A stretch of 64,000 nucleotides of DNA. Origin: Rhodospirillaceae bacterium (GTDB taxonomy: Bacteria > Pseudomonadota > Alphaproteobacteria > Bin65). A model generated the notes under the pieces. That model was not told the origin of the DNA, made no database searches, and worked only from the letters and a program-made list of their open reading frames with translations. The stretch is from the NCBI GenBank assembly GCA_028819475.1, contig JAPPLJ010000026.1, positions 10,851-74,850 of the forward strand, written 5' to 3'. Made by a program: the position numbers and the translations under genes. Positions 33,342-41,438 of this stretch are shown one piece after another (the stretch's first letter is position 1; each line of letters begins with the position of its first letter).

Positions 33342-33593
33342 ATGCGAAGTGGCGATGAAATGCTGCAGCAAATTGTCGAGAAGTCCGCCCTCGACGCGGA
33401 TTTCAGGCAACAGCTGATCGCGGATCCGAAGTCTACCATCTCTGAGGAACTGGGTATTACGATTCCCGATTCGATGAATATCCAGGTCCATGAGAGCGAC
33501 ATGCAGACGGTGCATCTTGCATTGCCGCCGGACCCGCACATTACAGAGGAGCAGCTCGAAGCCATCTCGGCCGGCCTTTGCTGCTGCTGGTAG
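33342..33593 (+). CDS. NHLP-type RiPP precursor with LCCCW core
   Basis: An 83-residue peptide starting at ATG 33342 (GAAGGA eight bases upstream). Residues ~1-78 form a nitrile-hydratase-alpha-like leader (NHLP): FRQQLIADPKSTISEELGI, then NIQVHESDMQTVHLALPP, ending EEQLEAISAG. Cleavage after AG (residues 77-78) by a C39-type peptidase would release only L79-C80-C81-C82-W83. Three adjacent cysteines are ideal substrates for the YcaO enzyme encoded upstream, predicting up to three linked azolines, while the terminal Trp could be the target of the halogenase-like protein. Codons are TGC-TGC-TGC-TGG then TAG. Such a short core is unusual for this class, and no second precursor with a similar core is seen in the window. 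Confidence 0.88.
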   Translation: MRSGDEMLQQIVEKSALDADFRQQLIADPKSTISEELGITIPDSMNIQVHESDMQTVHLALPPDPHITEEQLEAISAGLCCCW

Positions 33594-33620
33594 TCTTAAA
33601 TCCCGGCGGGTAGCCGGTCG

Positions 33621-33642
33621 GGATTCGGAGCGGTCCGAATCC
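33621..33642. terminator. Hairpin 28 bases after the precursor stop
   Basis: A perfect 9-base-pair stem (GGATTCGGA pairing with TCCGAATCC) with a 4-base GCGG loop lies just after the precursor stop. There is no run of T directly after it, so termination may be Rho-assisted, or the hairpin may protect the precursor mRNA 3' end. Confidence 0.5.
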
Positions 33643-33670
33643 GCATTTGAATACAGTCCGGACCGAATGC

Positions 33671-33694
33671 ACCCGCCCCCGGCCGGGGGCGGGT
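33671..33694. terminator. 24-base perfect palindrome, likely bidirectional terminator element
   Basis: A fully self-complementary 24-base palindrome (ACCCGCCCCCGG plus its reverse complement) lies between the converging precursor gene and the minus-strand operon end (33722). Its very GC-rich stem and location fit a bidirectional transcription barrier; there is no poly-T tract on either side. Confidence 0.5.
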
Positions 33695-33721
33695 CCGGCG
33701 CGTCTTGATTCAGGCTGAAAT

Positions 33722-34840
33722 TCAGTGGGCGACCGCGCCGGATAGCACCATGAACACGTAGGCCTTGGCTTGCCGAAGCCGGTTTCCGGATATGACCAGC
33801 TTTATGTGGTGAATGCCGCGTAACAGAATAAAGCGGCCGGATTTCGCAAACAGGGTTGTCGGTTTCGAGACCCAGTCGGCAAGCGCCGTGAGTTTTTCCG
33901 GAACGACAAGCTCCTCATGGCTCAGGGCTTCGAGAAACGGATCCCAGTCCGTCAGGCCGTCGAGCCAGTAACGGGAATCCTTCGTATATCTCTGCTTGAC
34001 GATGAGCGTGAGGCCCAGCGTCGGGCCGACACCCTCTTCCCGCACGTCGATATTTGCCCCGATCCTGACGATGTTCACGCGTTTCCCGAGGCGAGCAATC
34101 ACGGAATCGACGGCCGGGATCCGGCCCGGCCAACCCGTTTTTTCGAGATAGGAACATAGGTCCCGCCGCGATTTGAAGCCCATGATCGCCAGGCGGATCG
34201 CCCGCGAGCGGGACGGGAACACACCGAACGAATCCATGCGCGTATCTTCCGGCTGCGCCAGGTAGACCCGTTCGACATTCTCCCGCTCGGCGTCGGTCAT
34301 CGTCCAGCCGACGCAGGAAACGAGCGCATCGACCACCGTCGCGACATCGTTCTCCTGACCGCCGGCGCCGACGATCGGCCGTTCGCCGGGCCGCAGGAAC
34401 ATGCCCGGAAAAGACCGGTCGCCGTTCCGCGCCGACCCGATATCGTATTCCAGCATCAACTTGCGGCCGACGATCTCGCGCAAAGGCGAGCGTTCGGCTT
34501 CCATTTCCCTGAACAGCCGCACGATCGCGCTCGCGGTCTCATCCGTCGTGTCGGTGCGCGCGCGCTCCTCGAAAAACGCCGCCGGTCCGGTGCCGCTCGC
34601 CAGGGATGCGCCGAAATCCGCCTCCGGCCTGCGTTCATGCAGCGGCAGTTCGAAGCCGAACGGCAGGGCGCCCATCGCGATCGGAAGTTTCCCGGCGCAT
34701 TCGAGCACGCGCTCCCATTCCGCTTCGCCGATGAGAACCGGCGAAATCCGGTTGCGAAAGTACCCCAGCAGATCGCCCATCGTGCCGCCCTCTCCCGCGA
34801 GACGGTCCTGGGTCAGGGTGACTGCTTCATCGATATCCAT
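33722..34840 (-). CDS. Uncharacterised protein of the RiPP operon
   Basis: I do not recognise this 372-residue protein. It has no signal peptide or clear membrane helix. The N-terminus (DEAVTLTQDRLAGEGGTMGDLLGYFRNR, seen in pieces) is helical; the middle holds GKLPIAMGALPFGFELPLHE and the C-terminal half alternates predicted strands such as RAIRLAIMGF, GPTLGLTLIVKQRY, HIKLVISG and AKAYVFMVLS. That pattern of strands with regularly placed basic and tyrosine residues is faintly reminiscent of a barrel-type prenyltransferase, but this is not strong enough to call. It has an excellent ribosome site (GAGGAGG) and lies 30 bases after the NHLP-cyclase gene, implying a joint function in product maturation. 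Confidence 0.6.
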   Translation of the reverse strand: MDIDEAVTLTQDRLAGEGGTMGDLLGYFRNRISPVLIGEAEWERVLECAGKLPIAMGALPFGFELPLHERRPEADFGASLASGTGPAAFFEERARTDTTDETASAIVRLFREMEAERSPLREIVGRKLMLEYDIGSARNGDRSFPGMFLRPGERPIVGAGGQENDVATVVDALVSCVGWTMTDAERENVERVYLAQPEDTRMDSFGVFPSRSRAIRLAIMGFKSRRDLCSYLEKTGWPGRIPAVDSVIARLGKRVNIVRIGANIDVREEGVGPTLGLTLIVKQRYTKDSRYWLDGLTDWDPFLEALSHEELVVPEKLTALADWVSKPTTLFAKSGRFILLRGIHHIKLVISGNRLRQAKAYVFMVLSGAVAH

Positions 34841-34870
34841 GCGGCCTCCTCACGCAACGAAGGGGCGGAA

Positions 34871-36175
34871 TTATCCGGCCTTCAGGATTTCGACGAGACG
34901 TTCCAGAGCCTCGATGCAGAACGCAGAGGTCACGGCTTCGGCGCCATGCCCGATCTGTCCGACCGTGCCCCATTTCAACTCCTGGTCGCCGAATGCGAGA
35001 AGTTCCGGCCAGCTGCCGTCCTCACGCTGCGAACTCACGATCCGTTCGGTCTCGCATTTCGCATCGATGCGTTCGAGGCTTCCGGCATTGTAGAGCGCCG
35101 ACACGGCCAGCGCGGTCTGCAGTATGTTGCCGAAGCCTTCCTGCCCGGCGTGCAATTCCAGGATTCGATCCGCAAGGATCGGGCGCAGCCGTTCGAGGGC
35201 AGTCGGCGCGCGGACCATGGCGCGGGCGATCGCATAGTAGATCGCGACCGCGTCGGGATACCATTTGGACGAACCGTCGACTCCGTCCTCGGCAACCATG
35301 GTTTCCAGCCACCTTTGGGCATCCACGGTTTCCGGGCAGTCGCCGAGATACGCGATGATGTTCGCGTTGACGACGGGATCGGCTTCGATACGAAACCTCG
35401 AGACGACATCGGGTTCATCTTCTGCCAGGACCCAGGTCATGAACCGGCCCGCCTCGTCGCGATTGGCCAGTATTGGCGGAAGGTTCCTTTCAAGAAAAAT
35501 CCAGGGGTGGGCCGCGATGACAATCGAACAGAGCGCGGTGCTGTCGAGATCCGGGGGAAGATGGCGGTAGTAGCGCCACAGGCCGGGAAATTCGATGGTG
35601 TCGACGAGATAATCTCCGGTCGCGGCGCACAAGGCCTTCGCCTGCGGTTCCTCGCTGCATTCGAGGGCCAGGACGCAGAGCGCCGAAACAAAGGGCGGCC
35701 TTTCGAAATGCCGGGGAATGTCCGGGTCGGCTATGTTGAACCGGATGCAGGACCAGGCTCCGTTTTCGTCGACGGTCGATTCCAGGAAATCCAGGCCGCG
35801 GCGGATGCTTTCCCTGCCGGCTGCTGCAAGGTCCCCGGACGCGGCAGCGCGCTCTCCGGGCGTCGTCCGTTCGACGGCGGGGGGACGAAGGGGCGGCGCG
35901 GGGTCGTACATTGTCTTGCGAAGAAACTCGAGCGACGCGGCGCCGGTCTTTGCCGCCTCCCGCTCGGCCTCGCTGAGCTTGCCGGGCGGCGGAAGCACCA
36001 GATGGGTGGCGTTATAGGTTTCTTCGTGCACATGAATTTCATGGCTTCCGGCCAGCGTCACGCCGAATTCCTTTTCTATCGTTTCCCTCGGGCTGGCGAG
36101 CAGACGTTCGCGAAAATCCCTGTCTTCGCCAGCTCTCGAAACGAGATTTTCTGCCGAACCGACCAGCTTCTTCAT
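34871..36175 (-). CDS. NHLP leader domain fused to a prenyltransferase/squalene-cyclase-like barrel
   Basis: A 434-residue fusion. The first ~85 residues repeat the precursor's leader: FRERLLASPRETIEKEFGV, HEIHVHEETYNATHLVLPPP and a KLSEAEREA segment, in the same order and spacing as the separate precursor. The remaining ~350 residues resemble the alpha/alpha barrel of prenyltransferase and squalene-hopene cyclase repeats: RRGLDFLESTVDENGAWS, several helical repeats, and QREDGSWPELLAFG. No DxDD or DDxxD acidic motif of active terpene cyclases is evident, so catalytic activity is uncertain. The leader part may dock the enzyme onto the YcaO/E1 partner or transporter. Start ATG follows GGAAGA. 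Confidence 0.8.
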   Translation of the reverse strand: MKKLVGSAENLVSRAGEDRDFRERLLASPRETIEKEFGVTLAGSHEIHVHEETYNATHLVLPPPGKLSEAEREAAKTGAASLEFLRKTMYDPAPPLRPPAVERTTPGERAAASGDLAAAGRESIRRGLDFLESTVDENGAWSCIRFNIADPDIPRHFERPPFVSALCVLALECSEEPQAKALCAATGDYLVDTIEFPGLWRYYRHLPPDLDSTALCSIVIAAHPWIFLERNLPPILANRDEAGRFMTWVLAEDEPDVVSRFRIEADPVVNANIIAYLGDCPETVDAQRWLETMVAEDGVDGSSKWYPDAVAIYYAIARAMVRAPTALERLRPILADRILELHAGQEGFGNILQTALAVSALYNAGSLERIDAKCETERIVSSQREDGSWPELLAFGDQELKWGTVGQIGHGAEAVTSAFCIEALERLVEILKAG

Positions 36176-36287
36176 TGATGTCTTCCAATTTCGCCGGTTC
36201 CGGCGGAGCGTGAATTTCCGGCAGCCGAAATCAAGCCGGAGCGCAAATCACGACGAGACCGGTCGCGCGAGGAGTGCGGTTGCCGGA

Positions 36288-39230
36288 TCAGGCGATCTGC
36301 CTCTTGACCAGTTCGCTGAACACGCCTTCGACCTCCATGAGTTCGTTGAACGAGCCGCTTTGCACGACTTTCCCGGCTTGCAACACATAAATGCGGTCCA
36401 CCTGTTCCAGCGTGGACAGGCGGTGGGCGATGACGAGCCGGGTGGAGGTCAGGGCTGTGAGGTTCGACATGACCTTAGCCTGGTTTTCGTTGTCCAGCCA
36501 ATTTGTCGCTTCATCGAACAGCATGATTCGCGGGCTGCCGATCACCGAGCGGGCGATCGTGACGCGCTGGCTTTCTCCGCCTGACAGGACAGCCCCGCTG
36601 GTGCCGACCATGGTCATCATGCCCATCGGCATGCCCTTGATTTCGTCTTCGACTTCGGCGATCCGGACCGCCGCCCACACGTCTTTGCTCGCCACGTCGT
36701 CGTGGTGACTGACGAGGTTGTCCCACAGATCCTGGGGGTGAAGCCCGACCGATTGCGGCACGGCGCCGATTCTCCGGCGCACCTGCTTCAGGTTCAGGTG
36801 CCGCAGATCGCGGCCGTCGTAATACACCGCGCCGGCGATCGGCCGGTCGATGCCGAGCGCGAGCCGGAACAGGGTGCTCTTGCCGGCGCCGGATTCGCCG
36901 GCGATCGCAACGATTTCGCCGGGGCGGGCGCGAATCGTGACATCGTCGAGAATCAGCGGACCGTCGGATTCGTAGCGGAAGGAAATGCGGTCGAACAGAA
37001 TATCGCCGCCCAGATATTCGACCGGTTCGCCTTCGACCGCGGCTTCCGGGACGGCGGCGAAAAGAGGGCGCATCTGGTCGAACGCCGGCAGCATGGCGGC
37101 AACGGTGCCGAAAGACTCGCCGAGCCGCGCGATGGCGGACTGGAAGGCGATGAAAACGGTGTAGACGACAAGAAAGTCGCCGACCGGGAGGTTGCGGTCG
37201 CCCACCGCAACCACCGCGAAAAGCAACGCGCCGCCGGCAAGAAAGGGGAGCGCGGCGCCGAATGCCTGGGAATGCCCCTCAAGCGCGCCCAGGTCGATCT
37301 CCGCGCGTTTCTGCTCGCGATAGTCCCGCGCCCAAATGGCGAAAGCCGACCCTTCCGCGTTTTCGACACGCAGCTTGGCGATGCCGCCGACGATCTGGAA
37401 CAGCCGGCCGACGACGCGACGGGCTGCGCTGATCATCCGTCCATAAGGCGAAATCTGGCGCAGCCCGAGAAGTACGGTGATCGACAGCGACGCCAGACTG
37501 AAGACGAGGGCGATGACGCCGAGGGTGGCATCGTAGAAAAAGATGACGCCGAAAACCGGAAGCAGAAAGATGACGGACAGCAGGCTGTCGGCGACGACTC
37601 CCTGCACGCCGTCGCGAATATTCTGGAACGTCATTCCCGACATGGCCAGATCGCCGGCCGGCTGGCGCCGCAGGGCGCTGGGCGGAAGGCGCATGAGGCG
37701 GTCCCAGAACGCCGCCTCGACCCGCGACGCCGCGCGCCCCTCGAGCCGCATCATCGCCGTGCTTTGAAGCAGGTGCAGCAGTGCCCCGAGCAGCCCGAAC
37801 GCCGCCACCGTCGCGGCCACGGCATAGAGCGCTCCGGCACTTCCGCCCGCCGTAACCTGAACTGCAACGAAGCCGAGTGCGAGCGCCGGCACCAGTTTGA
37901 TCAGGCCGCCCGGCAGCCCGGCGATGACCAGCCGCGCCAGATCCGCGGCCGATCCGTGCAGGGCGATTCGCAGCAGGTCTGCGGGTTTCACGTTCCGTGA
38001 CGGCAACGGCCGGTAGAACATCCAGGCTTCGTCGCGCAGCGTGCCGGCGCGACCCGCCGTAATCCGGACGCTGCGCTTGGTGACCGGGTCGAATTCCCGG
38101 TAATGCCCGAACGCTCCCGGCAGCAGCGCTACGGGCCGGCCGTCCTCGGCGCGGAATCCCAGCATCACGTTGCTGTCTCCGCGCCACCAGTCGCCTTCGG
38201 CCTTGAAGCTGACGCGCCGGGCGCGTACGCCCGACGCATCGAGAATGTCGACGAGGCCGACCGGAGATTCGGAAGGTTCCGAGCGCACCGGAAATTTGAA
38301 GTCGATTCCTTCGCGGCGGCCGATGGCCTGCAGGGCTTCCGCCAGCGCCGTGTCCTCGACATCGGCATCACGGCCGATCGGCAGGTCGTAGATATTGAAA
38401 AGCCGCTGGCGCGCGGCTTTTTCGGCCGTACGGCGGCTGGCTGTCCGCGCGCGTTCGAGATTCGCCTCGTCGACCACGGCCAGCTGGCGGTTGAGGCGTT
38501 CCAGCGTGAAGGCCACCGCGTGGAACGTGGCGAGCGCCGGCAGCAGCGTGCCTTCCTGCGCCAGTGTTTCGGTCGATTTGCCCGCAAGCGTCGTCTCGTC
38601 GAACAGGGTGAGCCAGCTTGTCCGCGTCAGCGGTATCGCCGGTTCGTGCGGGCCGCCTGCCTCGGCAAGCTCCGCCTGGTCGACAATGTCCATATACAGG
38701 CTTGCGCCGCGCGGCGGTTCGGAAACCCAGACCACGCCGCGTCGTACAGACAGGGTGCCGGGGGCCAGGGTCTGCGTCAGGCCGGGTTCGGCCAGGGCGG
38801 TCGGACGCGGAAGGCGGCTTGCGAAACGCGAAAGCGTGTCGGTTATGGCGGTCAGCCAGGTATCGGTCTGTTCCGCCAGTTCTGCCGGATCGACCTCGGA
38901 AAGCAACGAGGCCGGCAGACGTTTCAAAAGGGTGCCGGGCGATCCCTTGGCAATCAGGCTAAGCGTGGTGTCTTCTTCGTTATTGCGCCGGTCCGGCGCG
39001 ACGCCCGGCAGCAGCCGGCCCGCTTTGCGGCGCAGCAGATGCTGGGGCGCCGCCTGCTCGACCCCGTCCCTGAACTCCACCAGGAACAGATTGACGGCGC
39101 CCCGGTCGATGAACCAGACGCTATCAGGGTCGTCGAGATTCACCGGCAGATTGCCCGCGCAGGGTACGGACGTGCCGGAGCGGGCCGCCAGTCCGGAAAT
39201 CGACGTGTAGGTTGGTCCGGTGCCCTGCAT
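36288..39230 (-). CDS. NHLM-type ABC exporter, non-peptidase subunit
   Basis: A 980-residue ABC protein starting at ATG 39230, sharing the A of the previous stop (TGATG). The N-terminal ~440 residues hold a cNMP-binding-like segment (VWFIDRGAVNLFLVEF) and a long soluble region typical of the NHLM 'second' transporter. A six-helix membrane domain follows, then the ATPase: Walker A GESGAGKST, signature LSGGESQR, Walker B IMLFDEATNWLD and switch His (VIAHRLST). It has no C39 peptidase. In NHLM systems it pairs with the peptidase ABC to export nitrile-hydratase-leader peptides. Confidence 0.9.
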   Translation of the reverse strand: MQGTGPTYTSISGLAARSGTSVPCAGNLPVNLDDPDSVWFIDRGAVNLFLVEFRDGVEQAAPQHLLRRKAGRLLPGVAPDRRNNEEDTTLSLIAKGSPGTLLKRLPASLLSEVDPAELAEQTDTWLTAITDTLSRFASRLPRPTALAEPGLTQTLAPGTLSVRRGVVWVSEPPRGASLYMDIVDQAELAEAGGPHEPAIPLTRTSWLTLFDETTLAGKSTETLAQEGTLLPALATFHAVAFTLERLNRQLAVVDEANLERARTASRRTAEKAARQRLFNIYDLPIGRDADVEDTALAEALQAIGRREGIDFKFPVRSEPSESPVGLVDILDASGVRARRVSFKAEGDWWRGDSNVMLGFRAEDGRPVALLPGAFGHYREFDPVTKRSVRITAGRAGTLRDEAWMFYRPLPSRNVKPADLLRIALHGSAADLARLVIAGLPGGLIKLVPALALGFVAVQVTAGGSAGALYAVAATVAAFGLLGALLHLLQSTAMMRLEGRAASRVEAAFWDRLMRLPPSALRRQPAGDLAMSGMTFQNIRDGVQGVVADSLLSVIFLLPVFGVIFFYDATLGVIALVFSLASLSITVLLGLRQISPYGRMISAARRVVGRLFQIVGGIAKLRVENAEGSAFAIWARDYREQKRAEIDLGALEGHSQAFGAALPFLAGGALLFAVVAVGDRNLPVGDFLVVYTVFIAFQSAIARLGESFGTVAAMLPAFDQMRPLFAAVPEAAVEGEPVEYLGGDILFDRISFRYESDGPLILDDVTIRARPGEIVAIAGESGAGKSTLFRLALGIDRPIAGAVYYDGRDLRHLNLKQVRRRIGAVPQSVGLHPQDLWDNLVSHHDDVASKDVWAAVRIAEVEDEIKGMPMGMMTMVGTSGAVLSGGESQRVTIARSVIGSPRIMLFDEATNWLDNENQAKVMSNLTALTSTRLVIAHRLSTLEQVDRIYVLQAGKVVQSGSFNELMEVEGVFSELVKRQIA

Positions 39231-41437
39231 CAGCCTGACTTGACCAGTTTGTAGTAGGTGCCATCCCGGTCGGCGATCAGTTCGTCGTGCACGCCGCGCT
39301 GCACTTCCACGCCCTTGTCGAGCACGATGATTTCGTCGCAATCCCGCACGGTGCTCAGCCGGTGCGCCACGATCAGGCAGGTGACGCCGCGCCGCCGCAG
39401 GGCCTCGTCGACAAATTCCTCCGTTGCGGCATCGAGGGCGCTGGTCGCTTCGTCGAGAATAAGCACCGTCGGGTTGCCCACCAGCCCGCGGGCGATTTCC
39501 AGCCGCTGCCGCTGGCCGCCGCTGAAATTCGCCCCGCCTTCCTCCACGACGGTCGCATATCCCTGCGGCCTGAGCAGGATTTCGTCGTGGATACAGGCGT
39601 CGCGCGTTGCGGCGAATATGGCTTCATCCGGAACGGCCGGGTTCCACAAGGTGATGTTGTCGCGCAGGGACGCGAAAAAGAGCGCGTTTTCCTGCGCCAC
39701 CATGGAAATGGACCGGCGCAGCACTTCCTCGGGAATCTCGTCCCGCAGATGGCCGTCGAACAGAACCTCGCCCGACCAGGGCTGGTAGAGGCCCGAGACC
39801 AGGCGCGCCAGGGTCGACTTTCCGGAACCGCTGGGACCGACCACGGCGACGCGCTGCCCCGGCTTGATCACGAGGTTGAAATCCTTGATCAGGGGCGGCC
39901 GGCTCTTGTTGAACCCGAAGGTGACGTTTCGCAGTTCGAGCTGGCCTGCAAGCTGGAGCCGGCCTTTGAAGGTGGGGATCGATTCCGATTCCGGGTTGCG
40001 GCGGTCGAAAACAGGGTCTTCGGCGGCTTTGGAGATGTCCTCGACCCGTTGCAGATCCGTTTCGAGCGCCTGGCGTTTGTCGGCGAGCTCCAGAAAGCGT
40101 CCGACCGGCGCCAGAAACATCTCCGCCAGGATATAGAAGCCGACCAGCGCTCCGAGGGTCATGTCTCCGGCCACGACCAGACTTCCCCCGACGGCAAGGA
40201 TCGCCGCGCTGCGAAGCGCCGCGATCAGGCCCGGCAGCGCTGTATTGGCGGAAACCGGTACGGAATAGAGTTGCCGCGCCCGCAGCTCGCGGGCCTGCTG
40301 ACCGCTCCAGCGCGAGAAGAACCGGTCGTCCGACCCCGTCATGCGCAGGTTGTCGGCATGACTCAGCATCTGCATGCCGAAGCCGATCAGCAATCCCTGT
40401 TCGCGCCTCATCGCCTGGCTTCGAACGGCCCGGAAGGCGTTGAGAAAGTAGGCCAGCATGCCGTGCAGAAGGGCCAGCAGCAGCACAATCAGGGTGAGCA
40501 GGACATCGTAGACCAGCATCGCGACGAGCAGCACGACGCTCATCGCCATGTCGATCAGGAGCACCAGAAACCGGTCCGTCAGATTCTTCGCGATTCGGTC
40601 GATGGACGAGACGCGGTCGGTCAAATCGCCCGTCAGTCTGTGCTCGAAAAACTCGACCGGCAGCCGCAGCAGCCGCGACACGCTCCGGCTGTAGCCGCTC
40701 ACCGAAATCCGGACAGCCAGGCGCTTCAGGAACCGGTGCTTGAGCATAAACAGGATGTACACCAGGACCCCGCCGCCGAGCAGGGCCGCCACCAGCCCCT
40801 CCCAGGGCGCGCGGTTTTCCAGAACGCCGTCGACGAAAATATGGAGAGACGCGGGAACGATAAGGCTCAGCACCGTCAACATGAGCCCGCAGGCGATCAC
40901 GCCGGTAAGCGCACTCCACGTTCCGGCGAGCAGGGCGCTCAATTGCTCGAACAGGCTCTTCCGTTCCCCGCCGGGTTCGAAATCGGGACCGCGTTTGAAA
41001 CGCAGCGCAATGCCGCTGTACCCCCTGGCGAACTCTTCGGCGGAGAGCCTTCGTCTGCTGGTAGCCGGATCGTTGAGAAAGAAATTCCGGCTGTCATACC
41101 CTTCGAGAACGACGAAATGGCTGAATTGCCAGAACAGGATCAGGGGCAGCCGCAGCTTCTTCAACTGTTCGGCGCGCAGGCTGAGTCCGTTGCATTCCAG
41201 ACCGTAATGCCTGGAGGCGCGCGCGATACTCGCGGCGCTGCTGCCGTCCCGGCTCACCTCGCATTTCTCGCGCAGTTCGGTAAGCGGCACCCAGCGGCCG
41301 AAGTAAGCCAGTATGCTGCCGAGGCATGCAGCGCCGCACTCGGACGCATGCATCTGCAATGTTATCGGCGTTACGACCTTTTGTTCCGAGGATTCCGTTG
41401 CAGATTTGTCGCTCGTCCCTTTGGGGGCTTGCGCCAT
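39230..41437 (-). CDS. NHLM-type ABC exporter with C39 leader peptidase
   Basis: A 735-residue protein. Residues ~20-155 are a C39 cysteine peptidase: catalytic C34 in SECGAAC, H107 in FSHFVVLEG and D123 in LNDPATS, which cleaves leaders after GG/GA/AG motifs. This fits the ISAG|LCCCW junction of the precursor. The membrane domain has six helices. The ATPase has Walker A GPSGSGKST, signature FSGGQRQR, Walker B VLILDEATSALD and HRLST switch. Its stop overlaps the next start as TGATG, and it begins one base after the membrane-fusion gene stop, so the export genes form one coupled unit. Confidence 0.93.
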   Translation of the reverse strand: MAQAPKGTSDKSATESSEQKVVTPITLQMHASECGAACLGSILAYFGRWVPLTELREKCEVSRDGSSAASIARASRHYGLECNGLSLRAEQLKKLRLPLILFWQFSHFVVLEGYDSRNFFLNDPATSRRRLSAEEFARGYSGIALRFKRGPDFEPGGERKSLFEQLSALLAGTWSALTGVIACGLMLTVLSLIVPASLHIFVDGVLENRAPWEGLVAALLGGGVLVYILFMLKHRFLKRLAVRISVSGYSRSVSRLLRLPVEFFEHRLTGDLTDRVSSIDRIAKNLTDRFLVLLIDMAMSVVLLVAMLVYDVLLTLIVLLLALLHGMLAYFLNAFRAVRSQAMRREQGLLIGFGMQMLSHADNLRMTGSDDRFFSRWSGQQARELRARQLYSVPVSANTALPGLIAALRSAAILAVGGSLVVAGDMTLGALVGFYILAEMFLAPVGRFLELADKRQALETDLQRVEDISKAAEDPVFDRRNPESESIPTFKGRLQLAGQLELRNVTFGFNKSRPPLIKDFNLVIKPGQRVAVVGPSGSGKSTLARLVSGLYQPWSGEVLFDGHLRDEIPEEVLRRSISMVAQENALFFASLRDNITLWNPAVPDEAIFAATRDACIHDEILLRPQGYATVVEEGGANFSGGQRQRLEIARGLVGNPTVLILDEATSALDAATEEFVDEALRRRGVTCLIVAHRLSTVRDCDEIIVLDKGVEVQRGVHDELIADRDGTYYKLVKSG

Positions 41438-41438
41438 A

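Noticed and set aside
33571..33590. The (TGC)3 TGG run in the precursor as a possible frameshift or slippage site extending the peptide.
   Set aside because: Three-base slippage keeps frame, and the stop follows directly. The other frames continue with low-complexity sequence and no leader-like or core-like features.
33671..33694. The 24-base palindrome as a CRISPR repeat.
   Set aside because: It occurs once, with no spacers or cas genes. It is better explained as a terminator-like hairpin.
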